Of a stretch of DNA of 64,000 nucleotides, positions 1-7,576 are shown piece by piece (the first letter of the stretch is position 1; every line of letters starts with the position of its first letter). This stretch comes from Tessaracoccus flavus. GTDB taxonomy: Bacteria; Actinomycetota; Actinomycetes; Propionibacteriales; Propionibacteriaceae. The stretch is taken from contig NZ_CP019605.1 of assembly GCF_001997295.1 (NCBI RefSeq), positions 1,178,001-1,242,000 on the forward strand. The letters run 5' to 3'. The position numbers and the translations under genes were made by a program. The notes below the pieces were generated by a model that saw only the letters and a program-made list of their open reading frames with translations, was not told where the DNA came from and searched no databases.

Positions 1-1272
1 GCGGGACTCGACCCCCTCGAGACCCCGGAGGAGTACGAGGCGGCCTGGGGCGAGACGCTCGCCCAGCTCGAGGAGCAGGTCAAGGCCGAGCACGACGAGG
101 TCGTCGCCGCCGGCGGCCTGTACGTCGTCGGCTCCGAGCGGCACGAGTCGCGGCGCATCGACAATCAGTTGCGGGGACGCTCGGGCCGTCAGGGCGACCC
201 CGGTGAGAGCCGTTTCTACCTCTCGCTGAGCGATGATCTCATGCGCCTGTTCCGCCCGGAACTGCTGGAACGCGCCCTCCTCATGATGAAGGTGCCCGAC
301 GACGTCCCGATCGACATGAAGTCGGTGTCGAAGTCCATCGAGAGCGCCCAGAAGCAGGTCGAGGGCCAGAACTTCGAGATGCGCAAGAACGTCCTCAAGT
401 ACGACGACGTGCTGAACCGCCAGCGCCACGCCATCTACGGCGACCGGCGACGGGTGCTGGACGGGGCGGACGTGTCGGAGCAGCTGCGGGCATCCTGCTC
501 GCGCGTGGTGGCCGACGTGGTGCGTTCCCACACCTCCGACATCCCGGAGGAATGGGATCTCGACACGATGATCACCGAGCTGAAGACCCTCTACCCGGTC
601 TCCATCTCCCTCGACGAGTTGTCCGAGGACCTGCCTGAGCAGGACGAGATGGTGGAGATGTTCGTCGAGGACGCCTCGGAGGCCTACGACCGCCGCGAGG
701 CGGAGTTGGGCGCCGACACGATGCGCGAGCTCGAGCGCCAGGTCCTGCTCACCGTGCTCGACCGGAAGTGGCGCGAGCACCTCTACGAGATGGACTACCT
801 CCGCGAAGGGATCGGGCTTCGGGCCATGGCGCAACGCGACCCGCTGGTCGAGTACCAGCGCGAGGGCGGCGACATGTTCAACGCGATGATGGAAGCCTTC
901 ATGGAGGAGGTCGTCGGGTACCTGTTCAACCTTCAGGTCAACCCGCGCCAGCACGCCGAGCCGTCGCTCCAGGTCGGTCTCATCACGGAGTCGGACGGCA
1001 GCCCGGTCGACGTGTTGGGCAAAGTGGGAAGCGACGAGCCCCAGCCGGAGCCGGAGGCCGACGACGAGCAGCCCGCGCCTCTCGCCAAGGGCCTTGAACG
1101 CAAGCCCGACCGTGACCTCAGCTACTCCGCTCCGGACGAGAGCGGCACTGCGACCCGCACCACTTCCGGTCAGGTCAAGGTCGAGCCGAAGACCGGACGC
1201 AACCAGCCCTGCCCCTGTGGCTCGGGCAAGAAGTACAAGATGTGCCACGGCCGCCCCGGAGCAAGCAACTGA
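1..1272 (+). CDS. secA: Preprotein translocase ATPase SecA, C-terminal part (5' end outside window)
   Basis: SecA is the peripheral ATPase that drives secretory proteins through the SecYEG channel. The reading frame is open from base 1, so the gene begins upstream; 423 codons of the usual 900 or so are present. The stretch [18 protein letters not shown] (from base 172) is the classic C-terminal motor motif of SecA. The helical scaffold and wing region follow ([19 protein letters not shown]). The protein ends, after an acidic linker, in the SEC-C zinc motif [13 protein letters not shown], which binds zinc and contacts SecB-like partners or ribosomes in other bacteria. A strong hairpin follows the stop by 15 bases. 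Presence of the general housekeeping motifs suggests SecA1, but SecA2 cannot be fully excluded without the N-terminus. Confidence 0.97.
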   Translation, partial: AGLDPLETPEEYEAAWGETLAQLEEQVKAEHDEVVAAGGLYVVGSERHESRRIDNQLRGRSGRQGDPGESRFYLSLSDDLMRLFRPELLERALLMMKVPDDVPIDMKSVSKSIESAQKQVEGQNFEMRKNVLKYDDVLNRQRHAIYGDRRRVLDGADVSEQLRASCSRVVADVVRSHTSDIPEEWDLDTMITELKTLYPVSISLDELSEDLPEQDEMVEMFVEDASEAYDRREAELGADTMRELERQVLLTVLDRKWREHLYEMDYLREGIGLRAMAQRDPLVEYQREGGDMFNAMMEAFMEEVVGYLFNLQVNPRQHAEPSLQVGLITESDGSPVDVLGKVGSDEPQPEPEADDEQPAPLAKGLERKPDRDLSYSAPDESGTATRTTSGQVKVEPKTGRNQPCPCGSGKKYKMCHGRPGASN

Positions 1273-1286
1273 ACCACGCCAACCAC

Positions 1287-1314
1287 CGCCGCCCCTGGAA
1301 GCCCAGGGGCGGCG
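1287..1314 (+). terminator. Hairpin terminator after secA
   Basis: A 12-bp perfect stem (1287-1298 pairing with 1303-1314) closes a 4-base loop directly after the secA stop. There is no T-run after it, as is common for actinobacterial terminators. Confidence 0.75.
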
Positions 1315-1338
1315 TGGCAGTTGCGGCCGTTACCCTTC

Positions 1339-1431
1339 GACAAGCTCAGGGATCAGCGAACGCGACAAGCTCAGGGATCAGCGATCGCGACAAGCTCAGG
1401 GATCAACACACGGGACAAGCTCAGGATCAGG
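1339..1431 (+). repeat. Four tandem copies of a 25-bp unit (GACAAGCTCAGGGATCA core)
   Basis: Copies begin at 1339, 1364, 1389 and 1414, an exact 25-base period. The core GACAAGCTCAGGGATCA is kept in the first three; the fourth lacks one G. The first copy is preceded by CCCTTC, so CCCT...AGGG flank a short weak palindrome. A related pair of copies lies after parE at 23844. Similar sequences are dispersed in intergenic regions of many high-GC genomes (recollection, not searched). Function unknown. Confidence 0.85.
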
Positions 1432-1818
1432 AACGGGTGCCAGGGACTAGGGCGTGTTGCTAAAGGATTCGGGGACGGTGAATGCGCGAGTCTGGAGTCA
1501 TGTCGCGCGATGCCATCAGACCCGTGGACATGGTGGACGCGGTGCTAGTCACGGCGGCTAACCTACCCGGCCCCCTTCCCACCCACCTTCGGGAGTGCAT
1601 GGCCATAGACCCGACCGAATCCTCCCCTGGGGTGCGCCAGGCACCCGGCCCACGCCCGGGCGCGACTGAGGCAGAGTCGGTTGTTTCTGGAAGGCCGAAG
1701 CCGCACCACAACCCTCGCCGGCGAGCCGGGACGTGCCTCCACCCATACCCGCCTGGACACCCACGTCGAGGCCCCCATGGGAGGATAAGCTCGGTCACAC
1801 GCCGACGCAGGGGATCCG
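1432..1818. other. Intergenic stretch with no convincing gene
   Basis: About 390 bases between the tandem repeats and the next start. Open frames occur on both strands but none shows a recognisable family, a good ribosome site or natural composition. The segment starting GGCGTGTTGCTAAAGG (about 1449) resembles the end of an insertion sequence, but no matching inverted copy was seen, so it is only a possible relic. The last 60 bases must carry the promoter of the following membrane protein gene. Confidence 0.5.
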
Positions 1819-2445
1819 ATGACAACGCACACCACCACGGCCGGCCGCCAGCCATCCGAGACTCCCACGGCAGTCCGCGGGATTAGCGCGCTGCGCCACC
1901 CCGTGGTCTCCGGCGGGCTCATCGGAGTCATCGGCGGGACAGCCTTCCTCTTCGCCGGCCTCCTTGGGGTGTCCTCACCGACACAGGGCCCACTGCGCGG
2001 GCTGGCTGCCGCCCTGGCCACCTTCACCCTTGCAGTGATCCTGTTCCGCCGCAGGGTCCTCCCCGAGCTGCGCCCGCCTGCACCGGGGGCGGCACGTGTT
2101 TACGGGGTCGCCGTCGTCGTAATGCTCCTGCTGATGCCGGTCACGCGCCTGGTCGCTCAGGCCTTACATGCCCCGACGGCCCAGAGCGCTTTGGTGGCCG
2201 CCGTCGTCGGCGCGCACTTCCTCCCCTTCGCTCGGGTCTTCCATGCCCCGGTGTTCTGGTGGATCGGCGGGTCCATGGTCGCCCTCGGCCTCGGCGGGGC
2301 ACTCCTGGCGGTCCTGGGCATGCACGTGGCCGGGCCCGCCGGCGCCGCGGCGGCCGGTGCGGCGATGCTCGTGATCGTGGCAGTGCAGGCGTTCCGACAA
2401 CACGCCCCGGGCACCACAGCAGCCACAGAACAGTCTGCCGCGTGA
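1819..2445 (+). CDS. Hypothetical membrane protein, 208 aa
   Basis: I do not recognise a family. After a polar N-terminus of about 25 residues the protein is very hydrophobic, with about five or six likely membrane segments (about residues 32-50, 58-74, 92-112, 123-140, 150-170 and 173-190) and a short polar tail. Only the loop RRRVLPELRPPAPGAAR (about residues 77-93) is strongly charged. The ATG is preceded by the purine-rich CAGGGGATCC. It ends 20 bases before the end of the convergent Rv3235-like gene and shows no operon partner. No catalytic motif can be seen; a transport or membrane-organisation role would be a guess. Confidence 0.7.
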   Translation: MTTHTTTAGRQPSETPTAVRGISALRHPVVSGGLIGVIGGTAFLFAGLLGVSSPTQGPLRGLAAALATFTLAVILFRRRVLPELRPPAPGAARVYGVAVVVMLLLMPVTRLVAQALHAPTAQSALVAAVVGAHFLPFARVFHAPVFWWIGGSMVALGLGGALLAVLGMHVAGPAGAAAAGAAMLVIVAVQAFRQHAPGTTAATEQSAA

Positions 2446-2464
2446 CCCAATCCGGGCTCACGCC

Positions 2465-2860
2465 CTAGGCGGCCTGGAGGGCGGCGGGCTCGAGGATGAT
2501 CAGTTCTGTGCAGCGCCACTTCTCGGCGACCGCGTCGAGCCGGAGCACGCACGTCACCCATCGTCCGGCGAGCTCGACTTGGACGCTGGCTTCAACCGCG
2601 CCGGAGGAGGGCATCTGGGCCCGGGCGCGGCCGATCCGGACGCGCCGGTAGCGGCCGGAATCCACGCGCGAACTCAGGTAGGAGAACGCGCCCGGAGCCA
2701 TGCACGGGCGGACCTGGTGCAGAGGTCGGCGCCCCATCAGTGCCTCGACGACCGCGTGGATGAGCCCCTGCACTGCGGGCGGGGGCGGCACAACTCGCGC
2801 GACGGCGGCGTTGGGCAGGTGGACGACGGTCGGGCGGCGAGGGGCGACGGAAGTGCTCAT
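2465..2860 (-). CDS. Rv3235-like small conserved actinobacterial protein
   Basis: The 131-residue product starting MSTSVAPRRPTVVHLP matches the general pattern of the Rv3235 family, small proteins often encoded close to secA in actinobacteria (family assignment from memory). The N-terminal third is disordered and proline rich. The C-terminal part (PLHQVRPCMAPGAFSYL, then alternating beta segments such as ASVQVELAGRWVTCVLRL) forms a compact domain of unknown role. The frame stays open upstream to 2947, but that extension is cysteine/proline rich and unnatural, so I place the start at the ATG ending at 2860. No catalytic motif is visible. Confidence 0.65.
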   Translation of the reverse strand: MSTSVAPRRPTVVHLPNAAVARVVPPPPAVQGLIHAVVEALMGRRPLHQVRPCMAPGAFSYLSSRVDSGRYRRVRIGRARAQMPSSGAVEASVQVELAGRWVTCVLRLDAVAEKWRCTELIILEPAALQAA

Positions 2861-2992
2861 GACCGCGACGCTAGGAGCCGGACCCTTGCCGTCAGCTACG
2901 CCGGGCAGCCACCGACAACACGATCGCGGCAGAGGACAACACGGCAACCAGGTGGGACAACACCTGAGCCCGGGTGGGCAACACCCTCGACG

Positions 2993-4252
2993 TCAGCCGC
3001 CGAACATGAGCAGCAGACCCCCGACGGTGAAGACCACCATCATGCTCAGCAGCGGCAGGTGGACCGCGACACGGCGGCTTCTGGTTCTGAGCGCGATGTC
3101 ATGAGTGACCAGCACCCCGATCGCGTGGCCCCCGACGATGAGAACAACCTGCGCGATGGCGACCGCTGTCGGGAAGGCGAACAGGATGGTCGAGGGTGCG
3201 GCTTCCGCGCCCCCGAACAGGTCCCAGCCTCGGGCCAGCGGATCGCTGAAGCGCAACAGCGTGCGCTGGCCCTCCAGATACAGCATGGTCCCGTAGTGGG
3301 CCAGCGCGTAGCCGACGACAAGGGGGATGAGACCTGGGGCGAGGTCGTCGGCCGTGAGGTCGCGGTACGGGAGCGCACCGAGCCTGAAGAGGCCGTAGAT
3401 GAGGCCGATGCTCGCGACGAGTCCGGCCAGCCCGAGGGGCCAGTAGACCGCCTGATCGAGTGCCTGGGTGGCCCGGACCCACCAGGCGGAGTTGGACAGT
3501 GCGTCGAAGAGCGTGCCGCCGAGGATCACGGCCGCAACGAGCGCCAGGTGCCGGGGCGCGCGCCAGGAAGCGAGATTGCGCAACGGATTGATGGCCAGGA
3601 GCGTCCCGGCTCCGTCCCGCGCCCAGGGGGAGAGCCGCGCCGTCGAGGTGGCGTAGGCCTCGAAGGGATCAGCCCTGGCGATCCAGCTGGGGCCTCGCAC
3701 GAGCACGCCGATGACCAGCCAGGCGAACCACAGCGCGGTGAAGATGCGCAGCACGGGCAGCGTGGCCCCGTCGGGCTGGACTAGTTCGAGGTAGAGGAAG
3801 GCGAACAACGCCACTGCTGCGGGTGCCCAACTCTCCCCCGTGGTGCGCTCGTTGAGCGTCTCCCAGCGGGACAGCAGGAGCCGGATCGGATTGGTGCGCC
3901 GATAGACGGTCCCGAACAACAGCGAGACGGGGACGAGCCCGACCCAGATCAGAACGAAGACGAAACCGAACACGGGATTGTCGATCCGGTCCACCCCGAA
4001 GAGCAGCGCTGCCGCCGCCAGCCCCCAGAGCGCGATCGAAACGATGCGCAGGGACCACACGGCGGCGGGGGCATCGACCACCCTCGTCAGTCGGGGTAGG
4101 GGAGTGCCACTGCGCTCGGTGAATCTCGGGGACTTCCACGCGAACAACGCCACCCAGAAGGTGAGGACGAGGACGAGAGCGCCTCCGGCCAGGACGAGCT
4201 CGAAGGGCAGTGGCAGGTCGCTCCGCGAGGCGATTCCGTGGAGGGGTGTCAC
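2993..4252 (-). CDS. Polytopic membrane protein, 419 aa, paired with lipoprotein
   Basis: The product has roughly ten hydrophobic membrane segments (for example FELVLAGGALVLVLTFWVALFAW near the start, VFGFVFVLIWVGLVPVSLLFG in the middle, LLSMMVVFTVGGLLLMFGG at the end). A GTG start at 4252 overlaps the stop of the upstream lipoprotein gene by four bases (GTGA), which makes a two-gene operon with coupled translation. The frame is open to 4615 upstream, but that part is only the lipoprotein gene read out of frame. I know of conserved actinobacterial membrane proteins of this size with no assigned function; the motif RRTNPIRLLLSRW and several buried histidines are the only distinctive features. 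Confidence 0.8.
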   Translation of the reverse strand: MTPLHGIASRSDLPLPFELVLAGGALVLVLTFWVALFAWKSPRFTERSGTPLPRLTRVVDAPAAVWSLRIVSIALWGLAAAALLFGVDRIDNPVFGFVFVLIWVGLVPVSLLFGTVYRRTNPIRLLLSRWETLNERTTGESWAPAAVALFAFLYLELVQPDGATLPVLRIFTALWFAWLVIGVLVRGPSWIARADPFEAYATSTARLSPWARDGAGTLLAINPLRNLASWRAPRHLALVAAVILGGTLFDALSNSAWWVRATQALDQAVYWPLGLAGLVASIGLIYGLFRLGALPYRDLTADDLAPGLIPLVVGYALAHYGTMLYLEGQRTLLRFSDPLARGWDLFGGAEAAPSTILFAFPTAVAIAQVVLIVGGHAIGVLVTHDIALRTRSRRVAVHLPLLSMMVVFTVGGLLLMFGG

Positions 4253-4584
4253 TTCACGACCAGGTCGGCCCAGATGGCGTCGGTCACGTGGGACTCGAGC
4301 TCGTAGGTGCCGGACATGGTGGCGTCGAAGACGATGTCGGTCGGAACACCCGCCTCGAGGTCCTGCTCGATCTCGTAGCCGTGGAGATGGGCGCGGTCGT
4401 CGATGGCCGACGTGATCCGCAGCGTCACCTCCGCGCCCAGCGGGACCTCGACGCGGACGGTGGGTGCGGGCGGATCGGTGACGACCAGCTCCACCGTCTG
4501 CGGCTCGGCGGACGGTGCGCTGCAGGCGGCAAGCAGGCCGACGAGCAGGATTACTACCAGGCGGAACACGTGCTTCATCGGCAC
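4249..4584 (-). CDS. Small lipoprotein with cupredoxin-like fold
   Basis: A signal peptide (KHVFRLVVILLVGLL) ends in a lipobox LAAC, so the mature protein is probably acylated on the cysteine and anchored outside the membrane. The mature part (about 90 residues) is all beta: VELVVTDPPAPTVRVEVPLGAEVTLRI resembles the first strands of cupredoxin domains, and GTYELESHVTDAIWADLVV resembles their last strand. The Cys/Met copper ligands of true cupredoxins are missing, although histidines occur in HLHGYE and ESHV. The GTG start at 4584 has GGGAG eight bases upstream; the ATG at 4578 is an alternative. It overlaps the downstream membrane protein gene, so the two products probably act together outside the cell membrane. 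Confidence 0.75.
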   Translation of the reverse strand: MPMKHVFRLVVILLVGLLAACSAPSAEPQTVELVVTDPPAPTVRVEVPLGAEVTLRITSAIDDRAHLHGYEIEQDLEAGVPTDIVFDATMSGTYELESHVTDAIWADLVVK

Positions 4585-4616
4585 CGAACCTACTCCCTTT
4601 CTCCATCGGTTGCACT

Positions 4617-4622
4617 TACGCT
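4617..4622 (+). promoter_or_regulatory. -10 box TACGCT, probable leaderless start
   Basis: TACGCT fits TANNNT and lies six bases before the ATG at 4629, the spacing expected when transcription begins at the start codon. The GGAGG between the box and the ATG is only one base from the ATG and too close to act as a ribosome site. Confidence 0.5.
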
Positions 4623-4628
4623 GGAGGC

Positions 4629-5099
4629 ATGAGACGTCGACTGGTTTTCATCCCCATCGCGCCCGACGAGATGGGCGCGCTGGCTGGGCGCTCGGAGCTT
4701 GTCGACCGGACCGCCTACTCCGTGACTCCCGAGCTCCTGGAGGAGCTCGGCTACGGTGCTGAGGAGACGGAGGACGCTGAGTACGCGGCACTCATCCTGG
4801 CCTCGGTGGCTGGCCTCGCCGCGCACGGGACCCGGCTGATCGTCGTCGCCGAGGTGGACCCCGCCTCGGTGGAGCCGGGCGATGACCCGACCAACGGGCA
4901 GGTATGGCTACGGTCCTGCCCACCCTCGGCCATCACGGCCTGGTTCGCAGACGAGCCCGGCGTCGACGTGGCCGACGCGGCCGCGATCTCGAAGGGCATG
5001 ACGATCGACCAGGCCTGGGATCAGCCCGCCGTGCAGGACCTGCTGCACAATCACGATCTGCTGTGGAACGACGTGGTCGAATACCGACGGGAGGGCTGA
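4629..5099 (+). CDS. DUF6912-like conserved protein, 156 aa
   Basis: The product (MRRRLVFIPIAPDEMGAL...) is a small soluble protein of the type seen in many actinobacteria as DUF6912: an N-terminal strand, a segment on variable residues (AYSVTPELLEEL), and an alanine-rich helix (EYAALILASVAGLAAHG) followed by a strand LIVVAEVD. The ATG at 4629 is chosen because the protein begins with the conserved strand there; the upstream open frame lies inside the divergent lipoprotein gene. It ends one base before ku, so co-expression with ku is likely. The molecular function is unknown. Confidence 0.7.
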   Translation: MRRRLVFIPIAPDEMGALAGRSELVDRTAYSVTPELLEELGYGAEETEDAEYAALILASVAGLAAHGTRLIVVAEVDPASVEPGDDPTNGQVWLRSCPPSAITAWFADEPGVDVADAAAISKGMTIDQAWDQPAVQDLLHNHDLLWNDVVEYRREG

Positions 5100-5100
5100 C

Positions 5101-5910
5101 ATGCCTCGATCCATCTGGAAGGGCTCGATCTCGTTCGGGCTCGTCTCCATCCCCGTGAAGCTCTACGGTGCCACCGAGGACCGGGACGTGAGTTTCCGCC
5201 AGGTGCATTCGGCCGACGGGGGGCGCGTCCGTTACCAGCGTGTCTGCGAGAAGTGCGGGGAGGTGCTCGCCTACGCCGACATCGCCAAGGGATATGAGGC
5301 CGCTGACGGGCGCATCGCGATCCTGAGCGATGAGGACTTCGAGAACCTGCCGCTGCGCACGCTCAAAAGCGTCGACGTGGTGCAGTTCGTCGACCAGGAC
5401 GAGGTCGACCCAACGTACTTCCAGCGCACCTACTTCCTCGAGGCAGAGGGGCCGGGGCAGAAGCCGTACGTGCTCCTGCGGGAGGCGCTGGCCAAGGAGA
5501 ACAAGGTCGCCGTCGTGAAGGTGGCGCTGCGCAGCCGGGAGTCTCTCGCGTTGGTCCGCGCGAAGGACGATCTCCTCTTGATGCACACGATGTACTGGCC
5601 GGACGAGCTGCGTGACGGGGACTTCGCCTCGCCGTCGAGCGAGGTGACCGTCACCGATGCCGAGATGGAGATGGCTAAGCTGTTGATCGGGCAACTCGAG
5701 GGGGAGTTCGACCCGGCGGAGTACACGGACTCCTACCGGGAGGCGCTGCTCGAGGTGGTCGAAGCGAAACTCGCGGGCACCGCATTGCCCGAGCAGTCCG
5801 ACACGTCCGCCCCCACGGGCGACGTCGTCGACCTCATGGCGGCGCTCAAGGCATCGGTCGAGGCGGCCAAGAAGCGCCGCGAGGACGCGTCCGCCGCGAA
5901 GGCCGGTTGA
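5101..5910 (+). CDS. ku: Ku protein, non-homologous end joining
   Basis: Bacterial Ku forms a homodimeric ring that threads onto broken DNA ends and recruits LigD-type enzymes. The 269-residue length is normal. The start MPRSIWKGSISFGLVSIPVKLY is the hallmark of the family, followed by the zinc-like pair CEKCGE (about residues 51-56), the beta-barrel core (DEDFENLPL, FLEAEGPGQKPYVLLREAL) and a lysine-rich tail (KKRREDASAAKAG) known in other Ku proteins to bind DNA. The start follows the previous stop by one base and its stop overlaps the next ATG (TGATG). A matching LigD-type polymerase gene lies 5.4 kb downstream on the other strand. Confidence 0.97.
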   Translation: MPRSIWKGSISFGLVSIPVKLYGATEDRDVSFRQVHSADGGRVRYQRVCEKCGEVLAYADIAKGYEAADGRIAILSDEDFENLPLRTLKSVDVVQFVDQDEVDPTYFQRTYFLEAEGPGQKPYVLLREALAKENKVAVVKVALRSRESLALVRAKDDLLLMHTMYWPDELRDGDFASPSSEVTVTDAEMEMAKLLIGQLEGEFDPAEYTDSYREALLEVVEAKLAGTALPEQSDTSAPTGDVVDLMAALKASVEAAKKRREDASAAKAG

Positions 5911-6122
5911 TGGAGCCGACGACGATCTCCTTCCACGAGGAGGACGACGCCGAGGCCACTATCACGGCGCTCGCTGGCGCGGGATTCTATGTCGAGGCCG
6001 ATCGGGAGCGCTTCCTCGGGGAGGACGATGACGAGGAGGTCGTCTACCTCGTCCTGACGGACGCCGCCGCCGACGAGGCGCGCGGGCTGGTCGTCGGCGA
6101 CGGCTTCGTGATCAGCGGGTGA
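5910..6122 (+). CDS. Small acidic protein, 70 aa, unknown
   Basis: Its ATG shares one base with the ku stop (TGATG), so it is translated in step with ku. The product is strongly acidic (FHEEDDAEATITAL, RFLGEDDDEEVVYLVL) with a predicted alpha/beta pattern and no cysteines or signal peptide. I recognise no family. It overlaps the 3' end of the convergent DUF2505 gene by 11 bases. Tight coupling with ku is the only clue to a role. Confidence 0.65.
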   Translation: MEPTTISFHEEDDAEATITALAGAGFYVEADRERFLGEDDDEEVVYLVLTDAAADEARGLVVGDGFVISG

Positions 6123-6582
6123 GCCAGTCGGCGGCGCGCCGCTCGATGCCGTCGAAGGCCTCGCGGATGAAGGGCTCCACCTGTGCCTCGACCTTCTTGC
6201 CGATGAGCGGGATCTTCACCTTGACGTCTCCGGTGTAGTGGCCGATGGTGCGATCCCCCTCCGGGCGCAGGACACCGCGCGCATCGACGTCGACCGGCAT
6301 GCCGGGCACGTCCACGTCGACGGTCCCGTGGGCAACGCCGTCGGGACCGGGATCGGTGAAGCGGAACGTCTGGTTGAGCTGGATGGTCTCCCCGACGAAC
6401 TTCGTGAGCTTCTCCGGAACCGGCATCCGCATGGAGAGCAGCGTTGCGTCCGCCCGAACCTCCACCCTGTGTTCGGTGGCGCCGGCGTGCCTCGCGACGT
6501 CGGAGATGAAGTCTTCATTCCTCAGCAGTTCGACCACGCGGGCCGGCTCGGCGGGGTAGGTCTGCTTGTAGTCCAGTTTCAT
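6112..6582 (-). CDS. DUF2505 family protein (START-like fold)
   Basis: The 156-residue product begins MKLDYKQTYPAEPARVVELLRNEDFI and matches the DUF2505 pattern of actinobacteria: helix-grip architecture like SRPBCC/START lipid-binding proteins, with beta strands TEHRVEVRADATLLSMRM and GVAHGTVDVDVPGMPVDV, then a long C-terminal helix EAQVEPFIREAFDGIERRAADWL. Such folds make a hydrophobic pocket; the ligand is not known. It is divergent from the PHP gene and convergent with the ku-linked small gene. Confidence 0.85.
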   Translation of the reverse strand: MKLDYKQTYPAEPARVVELLRNEDFISDVARHAGATEHRVEVRADATLLSMRMPVPEKLTKFVGETIQLNQTFRFTDPGPDGVAHGTVDVDVPGMPVDVDARGVLRPEGDRTIGHYTGDVKVKIPLIGKKVEAQVEPFIREAFDGIERRAADWLTR

Positions 6583-6654
6583 GCGTCCAGCCTATCCGGC
6601 CGCACCGAATGATCCGCCGGCCGCGGACCTCATCCCGCTGAGGGGTCCGTCCCC

Positions 6655-6660
6655 TAGGAT
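6655..6660 (+). promoter_or_regulatory. -10 box TAGGAT, probable leaderless start of PHP gene
   Basis: TAGGAT is followed by exactly six bases and then the ATG at 6667, and no ribosome site precedes that ATG. This is the layout of leaderless actinobacterial promoters. No good -35 was seen. Confidence 0.55.
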
Positions 6661-6666
6661 GACGGC

Positions 6667-7518
6667 ATGAGAATCGATCTGCACACGCACTCAAGGGTGA
6701 GCGACGGAACAGATACCCCCACCAGCCTCGTCATGAAGGCCTTCGAGGCGGGCCTTGATGTCATCGCGCTGACCGACCACGACACCTTCGGCGGTGTGAT
6801 GGAGGCGCAGGAGGCGGGCAAACGGATCGGGGTCAAGGTTCTCTGCGGCATCGAGATGTCCACCGAACACAACCACCGGCCCGTGCACTTGCTCGGTTAC
6901 GGCTGCGACCCCTTCGACCGAGCGCTCAACGCCGAACTGGCCAAGATCCGGTTTGCGCGCACGGACCGACTCCCCGCGATGGTCAAGGCGTTGAGCGATG
7001 AGGGACTGGAGATCACGTTGGACGACGTGATGGCCGCGGCGAACGGGGCGCCGACGATCGGGCGACCCCACGTCGCGGATGCCCTCGTGGCGAAGGGCTA
7101 CGTCGCGGACCGGGATCAGGCGTTCGCGGAGTGGCTGGGGGAGGACCGTCCTGGCTACGTCTACCGCTACGCGAGCCCTCTGGAGCACGCGATCGACCTG
7201 ATCCACGCGGCCAAGGGAGTCGCGGTGCTGGCGCACCCCTGGGGTCGCCAGGGCAAGGACGCGTTGTCGGCGCCCTACATCGAGTCGCTGGTCCAGAGCC
7301 ACGGGCTCGAAGGGCTCGAGGTGGATCACGAGGACCACGATGTCGACACCCGCTCGCTCCTGTTCGAGATGGGGGCGAGGCTGGGGTTGGTGCGGACAGG
7401 CTCCAGCGACTACCACGGGACGGGAAAGAAGGGCCACCCGCTCGGCGCCAACCTGACGCGGCCGTCGGCCTACCGGGATCTCGTCGCGCGGATCCGGCGC
7501 CGAGGTGGCGTGGTCTGA
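6667..7518 (+). CDS. PHP-domain phosphoesterase (TrpH/YciV-like)
   Basis: The PHP fold carries a multi-metal phosphoesterase site. The metal ligands are recognisable: DLHTHS (residues 4-9), LTDHDTFGG (about 37-45), CGIEMS (about 60-65), AVLAHPWGR and, near the end, GSSDYHG. Length (283) and motif order fit the stand-alone TrpH/YciV group, some of which hydrolyse nucleoside 3',5'-bisphosphates or degrade short RNA from the 5' end. Substrate is not predictable from sequence alone. The gene is monocistronic, followed by trpS with its own promoter-like sequence (TAGGCT at 7533). Confidence 0.9.
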   Translation: MRIDLHTHSRVSDGTDTPTSLVMKAFEAGLDVIALTDHDTFGGVMEAQEAGKRIGVKVLCGIEMSTEHNHRPVHLLGYGCDPFDRALNAELAKIRFARTDRLPAMVKALSDEGLEITLDDVMAAANGAPTIGRPHVADALVAKGYVADRDQAFAEWLGEDRPGYVYRYASPLEHAIDLIHAAKGVAVLAHPWGRQGKDALSAPYIESLVQSHGLEGLEVDHEDHDVDTRSLLFEMGARLGLVRTGSSDYHGTGKKGHPLGANLTRPSAYRDLVARIRRRGGVV

Positions 7519-7576
7519 GTCTGGCGACGCGCTAGGCTGGGGCGGCCAGATTCCCCCGCACCGAGGTAGGTAGCCG

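Noticed and set aside
1449..1560. Possible insertion-sequence end GGCGTGTTGCTAAAGG after the secA repeats
   Set aside because: No matching inverted copy, no transposase frame with recognisable motifs, and no duplicated target site.
2993..4615. 540-codon version of the membrane protein
   Set aside because: The first ~120 residues are the lipoprotein gene in another frame; the GTG at 4252 with a four-base overlap is the natural start.
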